Source: Morella rubra
Taxonomy: Eukaryota > Streptophyta > Magnoliopsida > Fagales > Myricaceae
Assembly: GCA_003952965.2 (NCBI GenBank)
Contig: CM025855.1
Span: forward strand, 31,398,637-31,462,636
Direction: 5' to 3'
Length of the DNA stretch: 64,000 bases
Under the pieces are notes generated by a model. It did not search any database and was not told the DNA's origin. It worked only from the letters and a program-made list of their open reading frames with translations. A program made the translations under genes and the position numbers. Within the stretch, counting starts at the first letter, position 1. Every line of letters begins with the position of its first letter. Shown piece after piece: positions 63,662 through 64,000 of the stretch.

Positions 63662-64000
63662 TACAAAACCCCCCCCAACAAAAAGCACGATTTTTGAAGA
63701 CACGTGACTTAAAATAAACAAATTTGTGGGAAGTAACGGCGTTTATGGCAGGGGCCCGTTACGGAGTTTGAGAGGAGAGGGTCAGTTCATCACCCATCTC
63801 CGTAAAGAGGGAGAACAAAAGAAAGAGAGAAAGAAAAGAGAGGGAAAGAGGGAGAGAAAAAGGAGAGGTATTCTGTGGGCCTTATGTGGTTTTTGGAGTG
63901 GATTTTCTTTTAGTTTTTTTTTTAAGGACGTAATATTATTCAGCAATTGACCCTTAACCCCTTATTAGGGTTTTTTTCCCTATTATATTTTAGGGTCATT
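63662..64000. promoter_or_regulatory. Upstream region and leader of ASR3-like gene
   Basis: About 340 bases upstream of the minus-strand start. A long GA-rich tract at 63807-63868 reads as CT-rich on the coding strand, typical of a plant 5' leader. A cacgtg G-box core lies at about 63701-63706. The window ends in AT-rich sequence. Confidence 0.45.

Overview
The window looks like nuclear DNA of a flowering plant, probably a eudicot. The genes have many short exons with GT-AG introns, the intergenic DNA is AT-rich with MITE-like elements, and the recognisable products are plant types: a BAR-PH-ArfGAP-ankyrin protein of the SFC/VAN3 (AGD3) group, a CORYNE pseudokinase, and an ASR3-type trihelix factor. 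SFC and CORYNE sit side by side in the same order in Arabidopsis (At5g13300 and At5g13290), which supports both names.

The dominant feature is a huge inverted repeat. Bases 1-27804 reappear in reverse complement at 28645-56307, around an 840-bp spacer. The left edge is cut by the window start, so the true outer end is unknown. Each arm carries, from outside in: a roughly 4-kb upstream region, an SFC/AGD3-like ArfGAP gene pointing to the centre, a CORYNE-like gene pointing to the centre, and a seven-exon RecA/SWSAP1-like ATPase gene pointing outwards. The arms are close but not identical. The left ArfGAP copy is broken by a 155-bp tandem duplication plus a non-homologous patch, and the right copy is intact. 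The right SWSAP1-like copy has a one-base frameshift, and the left copy is intact. The two CORYNE products are identical. The spacer holds the promoter and first exon of an unrecognised gene whose remainder is missing. This pattern fits either a recent inverted duplication or two haplotypes joined head to head by an assembler. Sequence alone cannot decide between these.

The right flank (56308-64000) is single-copy. It begins with a two-copy 33-bp tandem repeat, then carries a two-exon TSSC4-family gene (U5 snRNP assembly factor type) on the plus strand. Convergent to it is a three-exon ASR3-like trihelix repressor gene on the minus strand, with an EAR motif and a C-terminal coiled coil. No rRNA, tRNA, CRISPR or operon-like structure was seen.
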